Below, piece by piece: positions 15,442 to 28,378 of a stretch of 64,000 nt of DNA. Position 1 is the stretch's first letter. Each line of letters begins with the position of its first letter. This stretch comes from Warburgia ugandensis. Lineage: Eukaryota; Streptophyta; Magnoliopsida; Canellales; Canellaceae. A program made the position numbers and the translations under genes. The notes under the pieces were generated by a model. That model did not search any database. It saw nothing but the letters and a program-made list of their open reading frames with translations, and was not told the origin of the DNA. The stretch spans positions 9,148,001-9,212,000 of the forward strand of contig CP141135.1 in assembly GCA_035236585.1 (NCBI GenBank). Direction: 5' to 3'.

Positions 15442-15945
15442 ATATATATATTATGTCACGCTGCATGGCTTGTAGGGTTTATTACCTAAATGATCATCAT
15501 CCTCAATTAGTTCTCAACAGGAACTGCTAAGAAGAAGGCTGCATGCTCAAGCTCTCTAGTAACAAGCACTTTGGGGCGTACATGTTCAATGAAGGAATGG
15601 TTGGATCAGTTGATCTGAGTTCTGGCCGCCCACTATCTCTAGATATCTCTCGATGGGTTGATTGGTACAAGTTTCCTAAAACCGGATCCAGGTAGCTTAG
15701 TTTAGGAGTTCGTCCAGCAAAATGTGGACCGCCAGTTTTGTTGGATTATTGTCTTGTGGATGGGATCTCAGTTTGTCGTGAGACCAAAACCTCTCGGTTA
15801 TCTAGCTTCAGGTTTAATTTAACAGTGTGGATTGAGTTATCAATTGTCCAATGTGGTCCGGAAGTTGTGCTTCTCCGAAAATAGTCAGAATCGCTTTCTA
15901 CCTGGACGCTCTACTTCGTTAAGATTACAAACGCATTATATTTCT

Positions 15946-15987
<42 letters not shown>

Positions 15988-18356
15988 GTTGCAAGTAAAG
16001 AATTACAAAGTAAATTACTCACACACTCTCCTCTATCAAATTTTACATATAATCTCAGGCCAAAGAGGAGTCAAATCTACCATCAAGTACATTCCAGGAA
16101 GATGCCATACCAAGTTATCTGTGACTAATTATGCTAGACATTATAATTAGCTTCCCATCACAGTTAAAACGTTCCAATTTGGCATAATTTTCATTGTTAG
16201 TCTTAGAAAAATCAGATAAGGAGTTTCAACTTCGAAGAAAAACCAGGATGAGAATGTGAGTAATTATTCATGAAATTTATATTTAATTAATTTGGTAATG
16301 TTACACTTAAGTAAGTCATATTTGCATTTAACATAAACAAGCACTAGAGACTTATTAGTGATATTTGCTTCTTGTCCTTCTTGTGATATTTGCTTAATAT
16401 ATTTAACCTAAAAGACAAGGCCTGGGCCGAGAAATAAGCAACCTCAGCCTCTGTCCGGGAGAACATTCAGCCGATATCTAGTGTTTACGACCTATCTGAC
16501 TGGCATTAGGGGCTGTATTTGTAGGTAAGTTACTCAGTTTCTTGGTTGTTTGCGCCACCCATTAATCACTATCTCCCCCTACAACATGCTATATTCATTC
16601 CATATTTCATATATTACTTAGTCATCTCCGCATCTGTTGCAAACAGAAAATAATAGACTAAATCATCTAACAATGACGAAAATATACCATCAAGCAACAT
16701 TTATCAACTGCAGATCAGCATCTCCAAAAGAAACAGAGGACTTGGCATGCCACGTTTAGGTTTACAAAATGATAATAGTTCCCAAAAGAACCGGCTCTTT
16801 TTTTGTGCTTGGTTGCATGAGTTCCTATACTACAAACAACTAAAAGTTCAAGTCGGGGCCCTGAAACAGACCCTTCCACTGTTCATCTTAAGTGAACGAT
16901 GAGCCAAACATCTATGCTTCATATGGTCCAAACCGTCTAACTGCTCAAAATTTCTACTGTTAACTGTTGACCCATTTATCTGTCAATTTAAGATGAGAAA
17001 TGCCATGGGGAGTGAGTTTCGGGCTGACTCCATAATCTCTTCCCTTGGGCTTCACCTGTATATGGTCTAACTCATTTATCTTCCTCGCCTTTCCAATTTA
17101 GGCTAATTATAAAAGTTCACATCCCCTTAAAATTTCTAGCAACTAATTTTGGCACTTGTAAGTGTATTTTAATCATGATCATTGAACTATTCAACTGAAA
17201 AAATTACAGAAAACTTGTAGTTAAAAACAACCGAAGGACATGAATTTCTACGCCTAGTCCCCAGAAGCTCAATCCTGATATTATTTCTCACGGATCGAAG
17301 AACTAGAACCTATTTGTAGGTTTAGCTGCCAGCGTAAACGGTCCCGACTTTTTAGAAGATAAAAGGAAAGTTTTCCACAGTGTCCAGATCTTCATTAATG
17401 GGTATTAGCTTAGGAAAATAGAGGAAGATGCCGAAACTTACCATTAACATGTCAAATCACTGAGACCTAATGAGCCGTGTAATGCAAGGATGATGAAATT
17501 ATCTAGTCCTAATATTGATCACTGAGTTCACCTAAACGTCACCGTACAAGGAACTCTCCAGAACCAAGTGACAGTTCCATCCATCTCTTAGAATCACAAC
17601 CTCGAGTGCTGGAAGCTGATATGACCTGTAAGGTCCCTCAAGATGGGAATCCCATGGACTAACAAAACTAGAAACAAAGAAAGTCTATTTATATGGCAGC
17701 TGCCAAGAGTGCTGCACCATCTCTCTTATCTTTCCCGAACAAGGAAGAGAAGCTCCCACGAAGAACTCTAGTATGTACCTAAAACCACTATACTCATGAC
17801 AAGCTCAAATTCTAGCCAAAAATCACTGTGTCATCTGCAGAATCTTCCCTAGGTAAATCCTCCCTTTGGCAAGCTCACTAGCAGAAACTTCAACGTTTTA
17901 ATATATCCACCATTCGTGTCAAATGTTTGAGATTTGAACACTACGTCCACGCCAAACGGCATAGCCATATGTCGTGATCATAGCTTGTTTTTCTTGTGTT
18001 TTGAGTAGTAGTCACTTAATGCTTTGCCTAGCGTAGCCACACGCCGAATCTCAGAAACGAGGGACACAAAATGCAAATAAAGTTAGCTGATTTTCTTTTT
18101 AGTCAGTAACTCACACATTCGAATAAGTCTTGATGTACACACTTTTTTCATTCAACGTGCATGCATCGTACATTCCCTAAAGAACTGTCTCAAACCTGTA
18201 ATCTACTTATGGGAGAGGGGCCTTACAGTAACCGCTGGACCATATCGGCTTCCTCTTTGTCTTTTGTTTCCATGCATGAATTAACGTGTAGGCACATTCC
18301 AGCAATACTTTTGCAATTTAAACAATGCAGTAGGCACACTAGCTATCTGACCGCAT
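15442..18356. other. 2.9 kb without a recognised gene
   Basis: Apart from an AT dinucleotide array, no exon, RNA gene or transposon end was recognised on either strand. Confidence 0.4.
15948..15984. repeat. (AT)n microsatellite
   Basis: Uninterrupted AT dinucleotides over about 36 bases. Confidence 0.95.
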
Positions 18357-20490
18357 GAAACGGAGGGAAAACGGAGGGAAAGAGGAGAGGAGAGGAGGAT
18401 CTTACCTGGGCAGGCTGAGAGGATGCCCATCGACGTGGGTGTGGTTCCTCCACTCTTGTCGGAAACCCAAGCCAAAACAGCCGGAGAAGAGGGGGAAAAC
18501 GATGATCGGAGGGAGAGGGGAGAGGGCTTTTTATAGCCCGTTGAAGGCGGTGCTGCCCAATGGTGGTGCCGCCATTTATCCAACGCTGCCTTGCAGAGGC
18601 GGTGCTGTTAGGTCGGCTGGAGGTAGGGGATGATGGAGGGGGGTTTCGTTAGCAAAACGAACCCCTATGTTTTCGGGCCTTTTTCGTTTTTAAGTTCAAA
18701 TTACACAAATGCCCCTCATCTTCAAATGCCTATAACTTGGTCATACGAACTCCATTTTCGGTGTTCTTTGAGACATTGGATTCCATTTCGAGCGTAGAAT
18801 CTAATGATGCTGATTTTTCTCACAAATTTCTTTGTTTTATATTTTAATTAAAATAGAACATTTAATATAGTTAATTCTATATATAATCTTACAATTTATT
18901 CAATTTCTATCAATTTAGTAAAAGTGATGCAAAATTAGTGTAACATGTTTGAGTCATTACATCATGACTCCCTTCAAAGAATTTCGTCCTCGAAATTTCA
19001 CAAATTACTATCTTCAAGTTATTTGTCTCTTGGACAGCTCTTGATGAATGCATTCTCCCTTGAGACTCTAACTAAGAGAATTTCTTTGTTTCATCCCATA
19101 TATCTCTTCATGTTACCTTGCAATCGAATCTAGGTACATCCTCAATTTATCATCCTCATAATTCCCTCCCCATAATGCCTTCCATAAAGGCCTTAAATAT
19201 AATTGCAGTTCAACTTGCTTTACGTATTCCAAAACCGCTTCTGCTACGTACTCTGATACTTCATTCTTTACTTGCTCCCTTGTTAATACTAGTTTCTCAT
19301 TGCAGTTCAACTCGTTACCATTGAGTTTATCTAATTAATAATAACACACCCTTAGATGACCAGACTCCTCGAATCATGTAGAATTTACTCTCTACTACAT
19401 TGATACTATATCATCTTACTTTGTAAGATTAACGCTAAGAGTTTTCTTCATACCAACTCCTTTAGTTGGAAAGGTGTTGTAATACTAGTCTCCAAACTTC
19501 GAGTTCCAACTGTCTTTCACTTTTCATTTGTGACCTGATTCCTCAACCAATATTTATATTCATAATAGCACCATGAAAACAAATCAAGTAGCATCTTTCC
19601 TCAAGGATACTAGTACATACTGCAAATAAAGCCTCCTAACTATTATTGAATTCTATCAAAGATATTCCTCCTTGAAGAATCATGTCAAATGTTTGTGGTG
19701 AATTTATCATTATCAATCGAATGCCCTTGTTTTAAAGGCTTAATTCACATAAAATTGTCATTAGGATTTCCAGCAATATTGACATTCATGTCAAAAGTCT
19801 CTTATCTCTAACAGAGTCCACTTACTATATTCAACCATTAGAGTCTACTTACTATGTTCATGGTTGAAGCCATTGCCATTATCCTCCTTAAATTTTCCTT
19901 GCTTGATGATTTTTCTATACTCAATCCTGTTGGTCTTTGTACTTGGCACATGCATATAAAGTCAATTAATCATCAGATGTTACCATATAGCGTGACAACT
20001 TTCTTAATCTTTCATCCTTCCATTCTTTATGTCGATATATTGTTCAATCATTTGTCATGGCTTTGTCATCAACCATTAAGTCTTAATTTGTCAAGAGGGA
20101 CCGTTATAAGTAGTGGTTCTCTAATTTCCTCAAAATTTGTCTTTCAAGTACCACCTCATACCTATCTTATAACAATAATAATCATCCAATAACTATTATC
20201 TCAATCTGTGCTGAAGCTTTCGGAGCGACAATTTTTTTTTAAGAAACACACAGGTAAGCATAGAGCATCTTCTTAGATATAGAAAAAGAATCTATTCGAT
20301 TACCTGTATATCCCTTTCCCAAAGTTACAGGTTACAAGCAATCAGTGCTTACCTACTTTTCTTTTCAATCCAAGTTAGCAGCATACCTTCTAGACCCAAA
20401 GTGACCTCTATCGCTTGTCATAGCATTGATCAAGGTCTAGGATTATCCGCAATCTTGGTCATTATTCTAGATTATTTCTCATTTTCCTTC

Positions 20491-22640
20491 TGTAATATCC
20501 TTAATTTTAATCCTAAATTAGTGATAAAATAAATAAATTTAATTTAAAATTTTATGTATAGAATTTGGTTCTGGAAACTTGAAAACTAAAAAGTACATTG
20601 ATAGAATTTCAACGCCATAAAGAACACGAAAAATGAAGCTCAAACGAAGAAGTTATGAGCCGTTGAAATTACAAGGGCATTTTGGTAAATTGAAAAAACT
20701 CGAAATAGAGGGGGCAGTTTTGATAACGACACCCCTTTTCACCTTACCTTATCAGATCCGATGATTTCGCCGGGGAAATCGTCGGAGGGAGACGTATAAG
20801 GGAAGAATTTTCCTTCCCCCTTTCTGGCATGATCTATATCTCCTTCAATTGGCCTTAATCACCACCTTCTCCCTCATTTCCATCGAGTTTTTCCCTAGAC
20901 CCTAGCTTCTGAAAAACTCAAGTTTTTTGGTGACTGGGGACCAGCAGCGTCAATGAGTGATCAGTTGTTTGAGGTAAGCCCCAACTCTGTAATTTCCCTA
21001 ATTGCATGGGTGCATATGCATCAGTAGCATGCATGAAATTTTTTTTTTTTTTAAATGATGGAAAAACATCATTTTTCCTGGAAAATGTATACGCTACTGT
21101 TGGAGCGTCAATAGGCTTATAAAACATTAGCTAAACAAAGATCGAACCGTCCATTTAGGGCATGAGGAACCTAGGAACAAGCCCTTTAAATTTGAGAGAA
21201 ATCCAACGGCAGGTAATGCCGAAAATCATGAAAAACCATAGCTAGGCAAGTTTTAGAAACATGGAAAAAATAGCATAAAAACCTTAGTTGTTGGCAAAAT
21301 AAAGTCAAAGAAATGGTAGAAATGAGAACTACACGAAATTTTGAGCAAAAGGGTGTAAAAAATGCAAGATTTGGACACCTGTGGGCTCATCGGAGAGGAC
21401 CGAAACCTGGTCATCTTCTTTAATGACGGCACCCGCGTCGGTGCCCTGGCGTGGACGTTGGGATGCCGAGCAAGATGCCCCGACAGAGACGCAAGGCGGG
21501 CGGGCATCGTCGGGCAGGAAGGTGGCACACAAGCGCGTGGGAGGCCTGCGTGCATTGTCGCGAACAATCGGGACGCGCAGCGTCCTAACGACCATGACGC
21601 ACACGGCGGTGCGTCACGGTAATGAGGACGCACGCGGCACGTCCCCGCTGCGCGTCGCGGTGCCAGGCACCTACCCATTTTATAAATTAATAATATTAAT
21701 TTATGCAGTATTTTTACATAAAACTTGATTTTGAGAGTTACAGAGGTCCAAATCACAATCAGAAACAATCGTTGCGATCGTATTGACGACGCGAACCTAG
21801 ATTTAACTTAAAAACTTATAATTGACCACTTTTAATGTAGAAATTTTTTAAGATAGTATTTGGGTATTGACAGGTACATCTGAATGTATAAGATAAATAG
21901 GTTATACGCTTGAACCGAGTGATCTCACATTGAGGTAGGTGACAATAATTAATATTTTATTTTGATTTTTAAAACCCTACATTATCACAGCATCAGGATT
22001 GATTGTGAATTACATTGCACTTATTATTAGTCACTGATTTTGTGAGATTTAGAGTTTTCTACTATGATCGTTACTTGATTTCAATCATGCATCGAATGAC
22101 TTTATGATCATATGATTTTATGAGAATGATATCGTCTATTTATGCATAATTAGAAATTTCCTTTCTTTATTGCATCACTGAAATAGATGGGTTTTCATGA
22201 GAAAGAAAAGTGGAAGCTTGGTGGTTGGTCCTTTTAGAGGCTAACCCCAGGAGGAGGGGTGTGCCTTGAGGATTGCCAGCCACGAGAGCTCCTGGGTTTT
22301 TGACATGTTTCCGTGTTTTGAGTTTTATGACGGGTGCTTTCACCCGTTGGACATGATGCTAGGAGGGAGAGGGCTGACCACCCACCCTCCGAGATTTGTA
22401 ATATGATGAGATTGTGATATGATAGACACATACCCGTAGATGGCATTCGGTAGGGGAGTCCACACTACTGATCCGGGCCTTTCCATGGTGACGGATGCTA
22501 AGTGTCCCATTATGGTGTTGATGGGGAGCGGTGATGGTTGAGACCCTGGAGGGTTGCCACTACGGTATGACAATCCATACTCTTATTCTGTATGCTTGCG
22601 TGATGAGCATGAAGATGTGATTGTATGCCTGGGTGTTACA
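20491..22640 (+). mobile_element. solo LTR, family 1 (copy A), internally deleted
   Basis: Begins TGTAATATCC, ends GGGTGTTACA, and is flanked by a perfect 5-bp duplication CCTTC (20486-20490 and 22641-22645). It aligns in reverse orientation with the LTRs at 39263 and 55631. It is about 0.8 kb shorter because the segment next to its right terminus is missing. Orientation is inferred from a GTATAAGG box near 20793 followed by a pyrimidine-rich leader and a GAGGTAAG donor-like site at about 20971. Nested inside the Ty3/gypsy element, hence younger than it. Confidence 0.85.
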
Positions 22641-23224
22641 CCTTCTGTCTCAGTTGTTACTGAAGCTATTGTACTTTTAGATCCTCAAACGATTTAGTCT
22701 AATCAGTTGACTTTCTTTAGTGAAAACTCATGTGTAAGTATCCATAACATTCCTCTTATAGTATTACATAACTCAAGCTATTGTTTGTGAGTATACTAAC
22801 ATGTATGATTAGAATACCTTAATTCAATCATTATTCTTTTATAGGCAATGACACTTAAATTATTTGCTAAATAATGTCTTCAAGAGACTTGCTCTTCCAA
22901 TTTGTCTTTTATGATATCAAGACATCAAGTTGATCTTTGATGGTACTTTCGGCAATGAAGATCAATTGGACAAGTCACTATCCTTGCTCTTTACTTTTCA
23001 CTATAACTTCACTCAATTATAAAATGACACTGTAGGGTATTATCAACTTCTCCTTTTTCGTGGGCCACAGCCACTGGTGTTTCCTCATAAACTGATGGAC
23101 CTGATAAAATTCTAATATCACCAATGGAGATAAGAATCAATCTTATTGAAAAACTAGATTCCTAGTTGGTCACCACCCTCAATTGTCAACACTCTACTCA
23201 AAGACTATAGTTTTTACTATTTTC

Positions 23225-23363
23225 TCTCTATTATACTCTTTCACCATAATAAGATCACCAACTCGACTACTATTACTTCCTCAATTGGAAGTTTTATCTC
23301 TATTATACTCTTTCACCATAATAAGATCACCAACTCGACTACTATTACTCCCTCAATTGGAAT
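23225..23363. repeat. 72-bp tandem duplication
   Basis: The block starting TCTCTATTATACTC at 23225 recurs at 23297 with almost no change. It lies inside the decayed interior of the gypsy element. Confidence 0.85.
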
Positions 23364-23498
23364 GATTCATCTTTTGGCAATATGACCTAAGATGAAAAAC
23401 CTTTGATTCTACACTTCATATACTTTTCTTTCCTATCCTCAACAAATCATGATCGTCTTATTTTGGCTGTTCAATGTCCATCAAATACTTGTAGTTTA

Positions 23499-23500
<2 letters not shown>

Positions 23501-23574
<74 letters not shown>

Positions 23575-23588
23575 TTATTATTATTATT
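23501..23588. repeat. (TC)n followed by (ATT)n microsatellite
   Basis: TC dinucleotides occupy 23501-23570 and ATT triplets follow to about 23588. Confidence 0.95.
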
Positions 23589-25670
23589 TAGCCACAATCT
23601 TCCCTTTTGTCCACTTAGATATGTGTCTCCATTTGATTTGTTGCATATAATCCATCCTACATCCACCCTTTTGTTCAACAGAGATGATGAATTGAATACT
23701 TCTAGGAAAATGTTAAAATTTTCTAATATCATCGAAATACTTCATCGTCTATATTCTCAATGAAATTATACAGTGTCTTAACAAGTTCCTTAACATCTTG
23801 TTCATACCTTGTTTCCCTCATAAGTTCATGTCATAATCAATCGATTATCACAGATCTGTCATCCATGAGATCATCAAAATCTTTTAATAACTCTGTTATA
23901 CTTCAAATTCCTTGTCATTCTCTTCAACTTCCGTCCTTTACTCATATTGTATTCCTCTTGATCATATATCCATTATTGGATTCATATTCTGATCTTCTCT
24001 ATTCTTCTTGGAAAATAGCCATTTACTTTTCATAAAGTTCAAATTAAGTCATCTAAATTCTTTAGAATTCTCACCTTTGATTTGATCTATTACAAGTCAA
24101 AGTTATCTCTTAAGGATTCCACTAGTATCATCTTGCATTCTCATTCATCATTCTCATCATAGTCTCATTCTAGCTTCCTTGTTTGCACTATTGCACAATC
24201 AATCCTTGACCCCTAAGTATGTTAGGCTAGAGTTTTGATAGGATTGGAGCCATCCAATACCTAAGTATTTACTAGATCTATCTCCTATTTATTTATGATG
24301 TATTTCTTTATGATTTAATATTATTCCCTTATTCTAGTCATCTTTACTATGGTGGAGGTTCCCAACAATTGGAAGCTTGGGTGGAGGAGGTAGCTTGTGT
24401 GTATCAGTTTTGAACCATCTGATCAAGAATGGGAGGAAGAGAAGAAAAGGGAAGATGAAAGAGAGGGACAAAGAGTCCGCTAGCAGGAGATCCATTTGTT
24501 GCTTTTAATCAACAAGACGTGCATGTCATTGAATTTATAAACATTTTTACCCACAATAGTAATTAAGAGGAGTATGTAACCGAATTGTCTTGTATGCAGC
24601 AAGTTGTCCTATTGAGATCTGGTAAGTCCACCAAGGTCATTATCATGGGCCATATTGATTATGTTAATCACTATTTATCGCTCTGATAAACGTATGTGCG
24701 GGGTCTAGATGGGTGGAGAATCTACAGATAACCATTTAATCTTCTGAACTCACTGAGCCTTATCCTCTAATTTCTTAGAATTTTATTTTTAACCATCTCA
24801 GTTATCCATTGTACATCTTGTAATTACAAATTAAAGCAGCGAACGACCTTGTAGTGGAGAATATTTTAGGGCATGGCCTATCTAACTGGGGCGGTCCACC
24901 AATGAATGGTGTGGATCATTGATGAGCTAATGCCTAAGTTTACTTATAATCTCTTGGGATTGAATGAGCAGCTAACATTCACGTATTATAGTGTCCAAAT
25001 TGCCTTTTCCTTCCTCTTTCTTCTCTTCGGTCGCTTTCTTTAAGAGGCTTATTGATAGAATGGGACCTGATTTGTAGCAATCATGCAAAACTTGTACGTT
25101 TGCTAGAGGGCTAGTGGATGGTAACCTTTCCAACAAGAGAAATGCTACGGTATCGAGTTTCAAAACAGACTCTGAAATCCCACCTAGCTAATGTTCACCT
25201 TGCGATGATCTCAACTATTTATTTTGTTCGACCTTTCCTAAGATTGGTTACAACTCTAAATTCATGACCGTTGGATAATTTGGATCATTTAAATACAACA
25301 AGATGATTGGACAGATTACAGACAGGTAGGGCTTAGCTAAGTAAGGTTTCAGTCACGGATTTCAGTCCCCATAGCATTGCTCTTCAAATTATTCATCCGA
25401 ATCACCATCTTTGGAATATTAAGGGACTGGATAGTTGATATCTAATCCAAATGGATAGTTAGTCATGTTGCCTTTATGCATCGGCAAGACCCACTGTCAC
25501 AACCATATGGCTTCGATTATCCATCAAGTGGACCAATTTTCAGCAAATAATCCCACCAATTTAGCAGAAGCATCAGTTACTTATCCACAAGAAGTGCCTT
25601 CAACCACTTCAACATTCTAGTTGTATATGACTTTTGGACATACAGGACTGGCTGTGAAAGGACAAAACTA

Positions 25671-25683
25671 GGCTCTGATACCA
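25671..25683 (-). other. primer binding site of the gypsy element
   Basis: The minus strand reads TGGTATCAGAGCC, two bases from the LTR edge at 25686; this fixes the element's orientation. Confidence 0.8.
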
Positions 25684-28378
25684 ACTGTGATGACTCGGGT
25701 TTTCGCATGCATTTTTAAATGCAAAACTAATTCTTAGGGCGGAATCGATACCTATTTTAAAACACTTTTAGAAAACAATGCAATGCAGCAGGAAAATCTT
25801 TTTATTTTAAATTCATTTTGAAAACCTCGTGCTTTCGAGATGAATAAAATAGTTTTGAAAATTACGATAATCATAAGTGTCTTCCCAGGTCTATCCAAAT
25901 ACACACAAATTTCAACTGTAATTAGTACAGATACATGTTCAAAAGGTAGAGACTTTACTTACATTCATACTTGTCCCTTATTCATTTACTTGATCATAGC
26001 ACTAACATTTTCTAATGCTTCTTCTACTCCTGTGTAGAGCTAATTTGTAAAAATAATAAATTTGGGTGAGTATTACTCATATCCATTAGGTGATCTGATA
26101 CTACTATTTTAAAAACTCGTCATGCAGCATGCATAATTCAAGGAGCTTTTCATGGAAAACATTAGTGATTCCTTTTTGTGTAAACATGCATATTTGTGCA
26201 TAAAACGTAAGCTCATTGATTGCAATTTCAACCATGAAATTTGTACACAAATCTGGTTTTCTAAATATGACTAAAATCATGTAATAGAAATCAATAGATC
26301 CAAGTAATAAGATCTCGGCAACATATCAATCCAACGAGTAAAAGATAATAATAATGAAACTCTTAAAATAGTCATCATTCAAAGCAGATGATGGCATCAC
26401 TATAAGTATCACGCACATGGTCTCTCGGCGAACACATCAAGCCGACTAGTCACAGGTACTTGTTTACGACAATCTCAATGCTACACGTACAGCGGTAAAA
26501 CTAAAATCATAGGGTCACTATGCTCACGATCAGCACATAGCTAGAATCGTGTGGCTCCGGTATATGGAGACCTACCCGTCATAGCCTCTACAGCGACTAT
26601 GGTTGTCCCCGAAAGGGTGCCGCGAACACCTCCAGTGGTCGTTCCTATTTATCACACAGTCAGGGAAGGGACAATGCCATTTTAGCAGGAATATCATCCA
26701 CCCTTTGGTAGTAGAGGCCGGGAGGCCAACCCCGTACATAACAACCTCTCAGCATAGTTCCTACCAGGCTCAATAGCCCAAAAAGCATATATATATATAT
26801 AATCCAAATATCGATAATTGTAAATTATGCAATTTATGCATTTATTTCCAAACTATGCTAGCGATGCATAAAATCAGTTCATGTTAGTATCACATTCAAA
26901 GCCATAAAACATGAAGACATTTTCGCATACTCGTATAAGAACATCATATCTCAAAAGCATGCTAAAAACGATAATAAAGGCAAGACAGAGCTTAAGATGC
27001 ATTTAAAAACTTAGTAGTATCAGACTACCTACCTTGACCGTTGTCACTTAGCTTTCACTTAACTCTTGTCCCTCTTCAATGAGAGTCCTAGCGTACCTTG
27101 GTGAAGTCATGGATATTATTTGGAAATAAGAATCCAAATATTATTTCCTATTTTAGAGATTAATGGCTAGATCTATATTGTAGGTTATAGACCTCTGATT
27201 TGTGGGTTTTTAATGGTTGATATATATAATTTAGGTTTGATCTAGGTATGTTGATCCTCTAATATACCTCATGGATCAATCCATGAGAATTGATCATCTT
27301 TGATCTTGTAAATCTATGAGATTTTTGTGGTTTTTAGGTTATAATCACAGAAATAGTCCAATGATCTTGAATTTTATAATATCATTAGGTTCGTGTCGTC
27401 AATACAAACGCTATGGTTCTTTCAAATGGTCGATCAGTATTATATAGCCTCCTTAATTACATTTTGTGTCGCGAATTAACGGACGAACCAGATTCGTCCA
27501 AATAAAGTTTGCACGTCATGGTTCTAGGGATACCTATGCATCCTGGAGGACATCTTGCGGATGTGTCTTCGGTGCACTTCCTGGTCGACTAGGATGGGGA
27601 GGCCCGATTTGGACCGTTCAACCCTCCCAACCCGAGATCAACACCCACGATGTCTTGATGCCTAGACTGTCTTGGGTTTTCAGGGGTTTTGGGGTCCCAC
27701 GACTGCATTGGGCGTCTCAGATCTCTTATCCAAGCTGCCCAAGCGATCTATTGTCTAGTGAGACCAAACCTAGCCGGAAACGGAGGGAAAGAGGAGAGGG
27801 AAGGAGAGGAGAGGAGAGGAAGATCTTACCTGGGCAGCTTGAGAGGATGGATGCCCATCGACTGTGGGTGTGGTTCCTCCACTCTTGCAGGAAACCCAAG
27901 TTGAAATAGCCAGAGAAGAGGGGAAAAAACGATGATTTGAGTGAGAGGGAGGAGGGCTTTTTATAGCCCGTTGAAGGCAGTGTTGCCCAATGGCGGTGCC
28001 GCCATTTTTCTAGCGCCGTCTTTCAGAAGCGGTGCTATTAGGTCTGCTGGAGGTAGGGGGTGTCATTAGCAAAACAACCCCCTATGTTTTTGGGCCTTTT
28101 TCATTTTTAAGTTCAAATTACACAAATGCCCCTCATCTTCAAATGCCCATAACTTGGTCATACGAACTCCGTTTTTGGTATTCTTTGAGGTTTTAGATTC
28201 CACTTCGAGCGTAGAATCTAATTATGCTAATTTTTCTCACAAATTTCTTTGTTTCATATTTTAATTAAAATAGAACATTTAATATAGTTAATTCTATATT
28301 TAATCTTACAATTTATTCAATTTCTATCAATTTAGTAAAAGTGATGCAAAAATCATGTAACATGTTTGAGTCATTACA

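Larger units (their letters stand above)
18357..28378 (-). mobile_element. large decayed Ty3/gypsy LTR retrotransposon, with a nested solo LTR
   Basis: The right (5') LTR is 25686-28378 (about 2.7 kb); read on the minus strand it runs TGTAATGACTC to GAGTCATCACA. A methionine-tRNA primer site adjoins it at 25671-25683. The left (3') LTR is only a fragment, 18357-18961, aligning with about 27778-28378. Next to its edge at about 18962-19000 the minus strand carries TTCGAGGACGAAATT and a purine stretch, as seen at the pol end and polypurine tract of plant Ty3/gypsy elements. Weak integrase-like similarity remains near 19880-19960. The LTR has a TATA box (GGGCTATAAAAAGCCC) and a splice-donor-like CCCAGGTAAG downstream. 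The internal part is badly broken and holds a younger solo LTR (20491-22640). LTR differences of several percent indicate an old insertion. Confidence 0.75.

Noticed and set aside
21253-21768. Long overlapping frames on both strands in the GC-rich island
   Set aside because: GC-rich DNA has few stops in any frame. The same island recurs in two other solo LTRs without a conserved frame.
23403-23763. Frames rich in Ser-Leu or Arg-Glu repeats
   Set aside because: Translation of a TC microsatellite.
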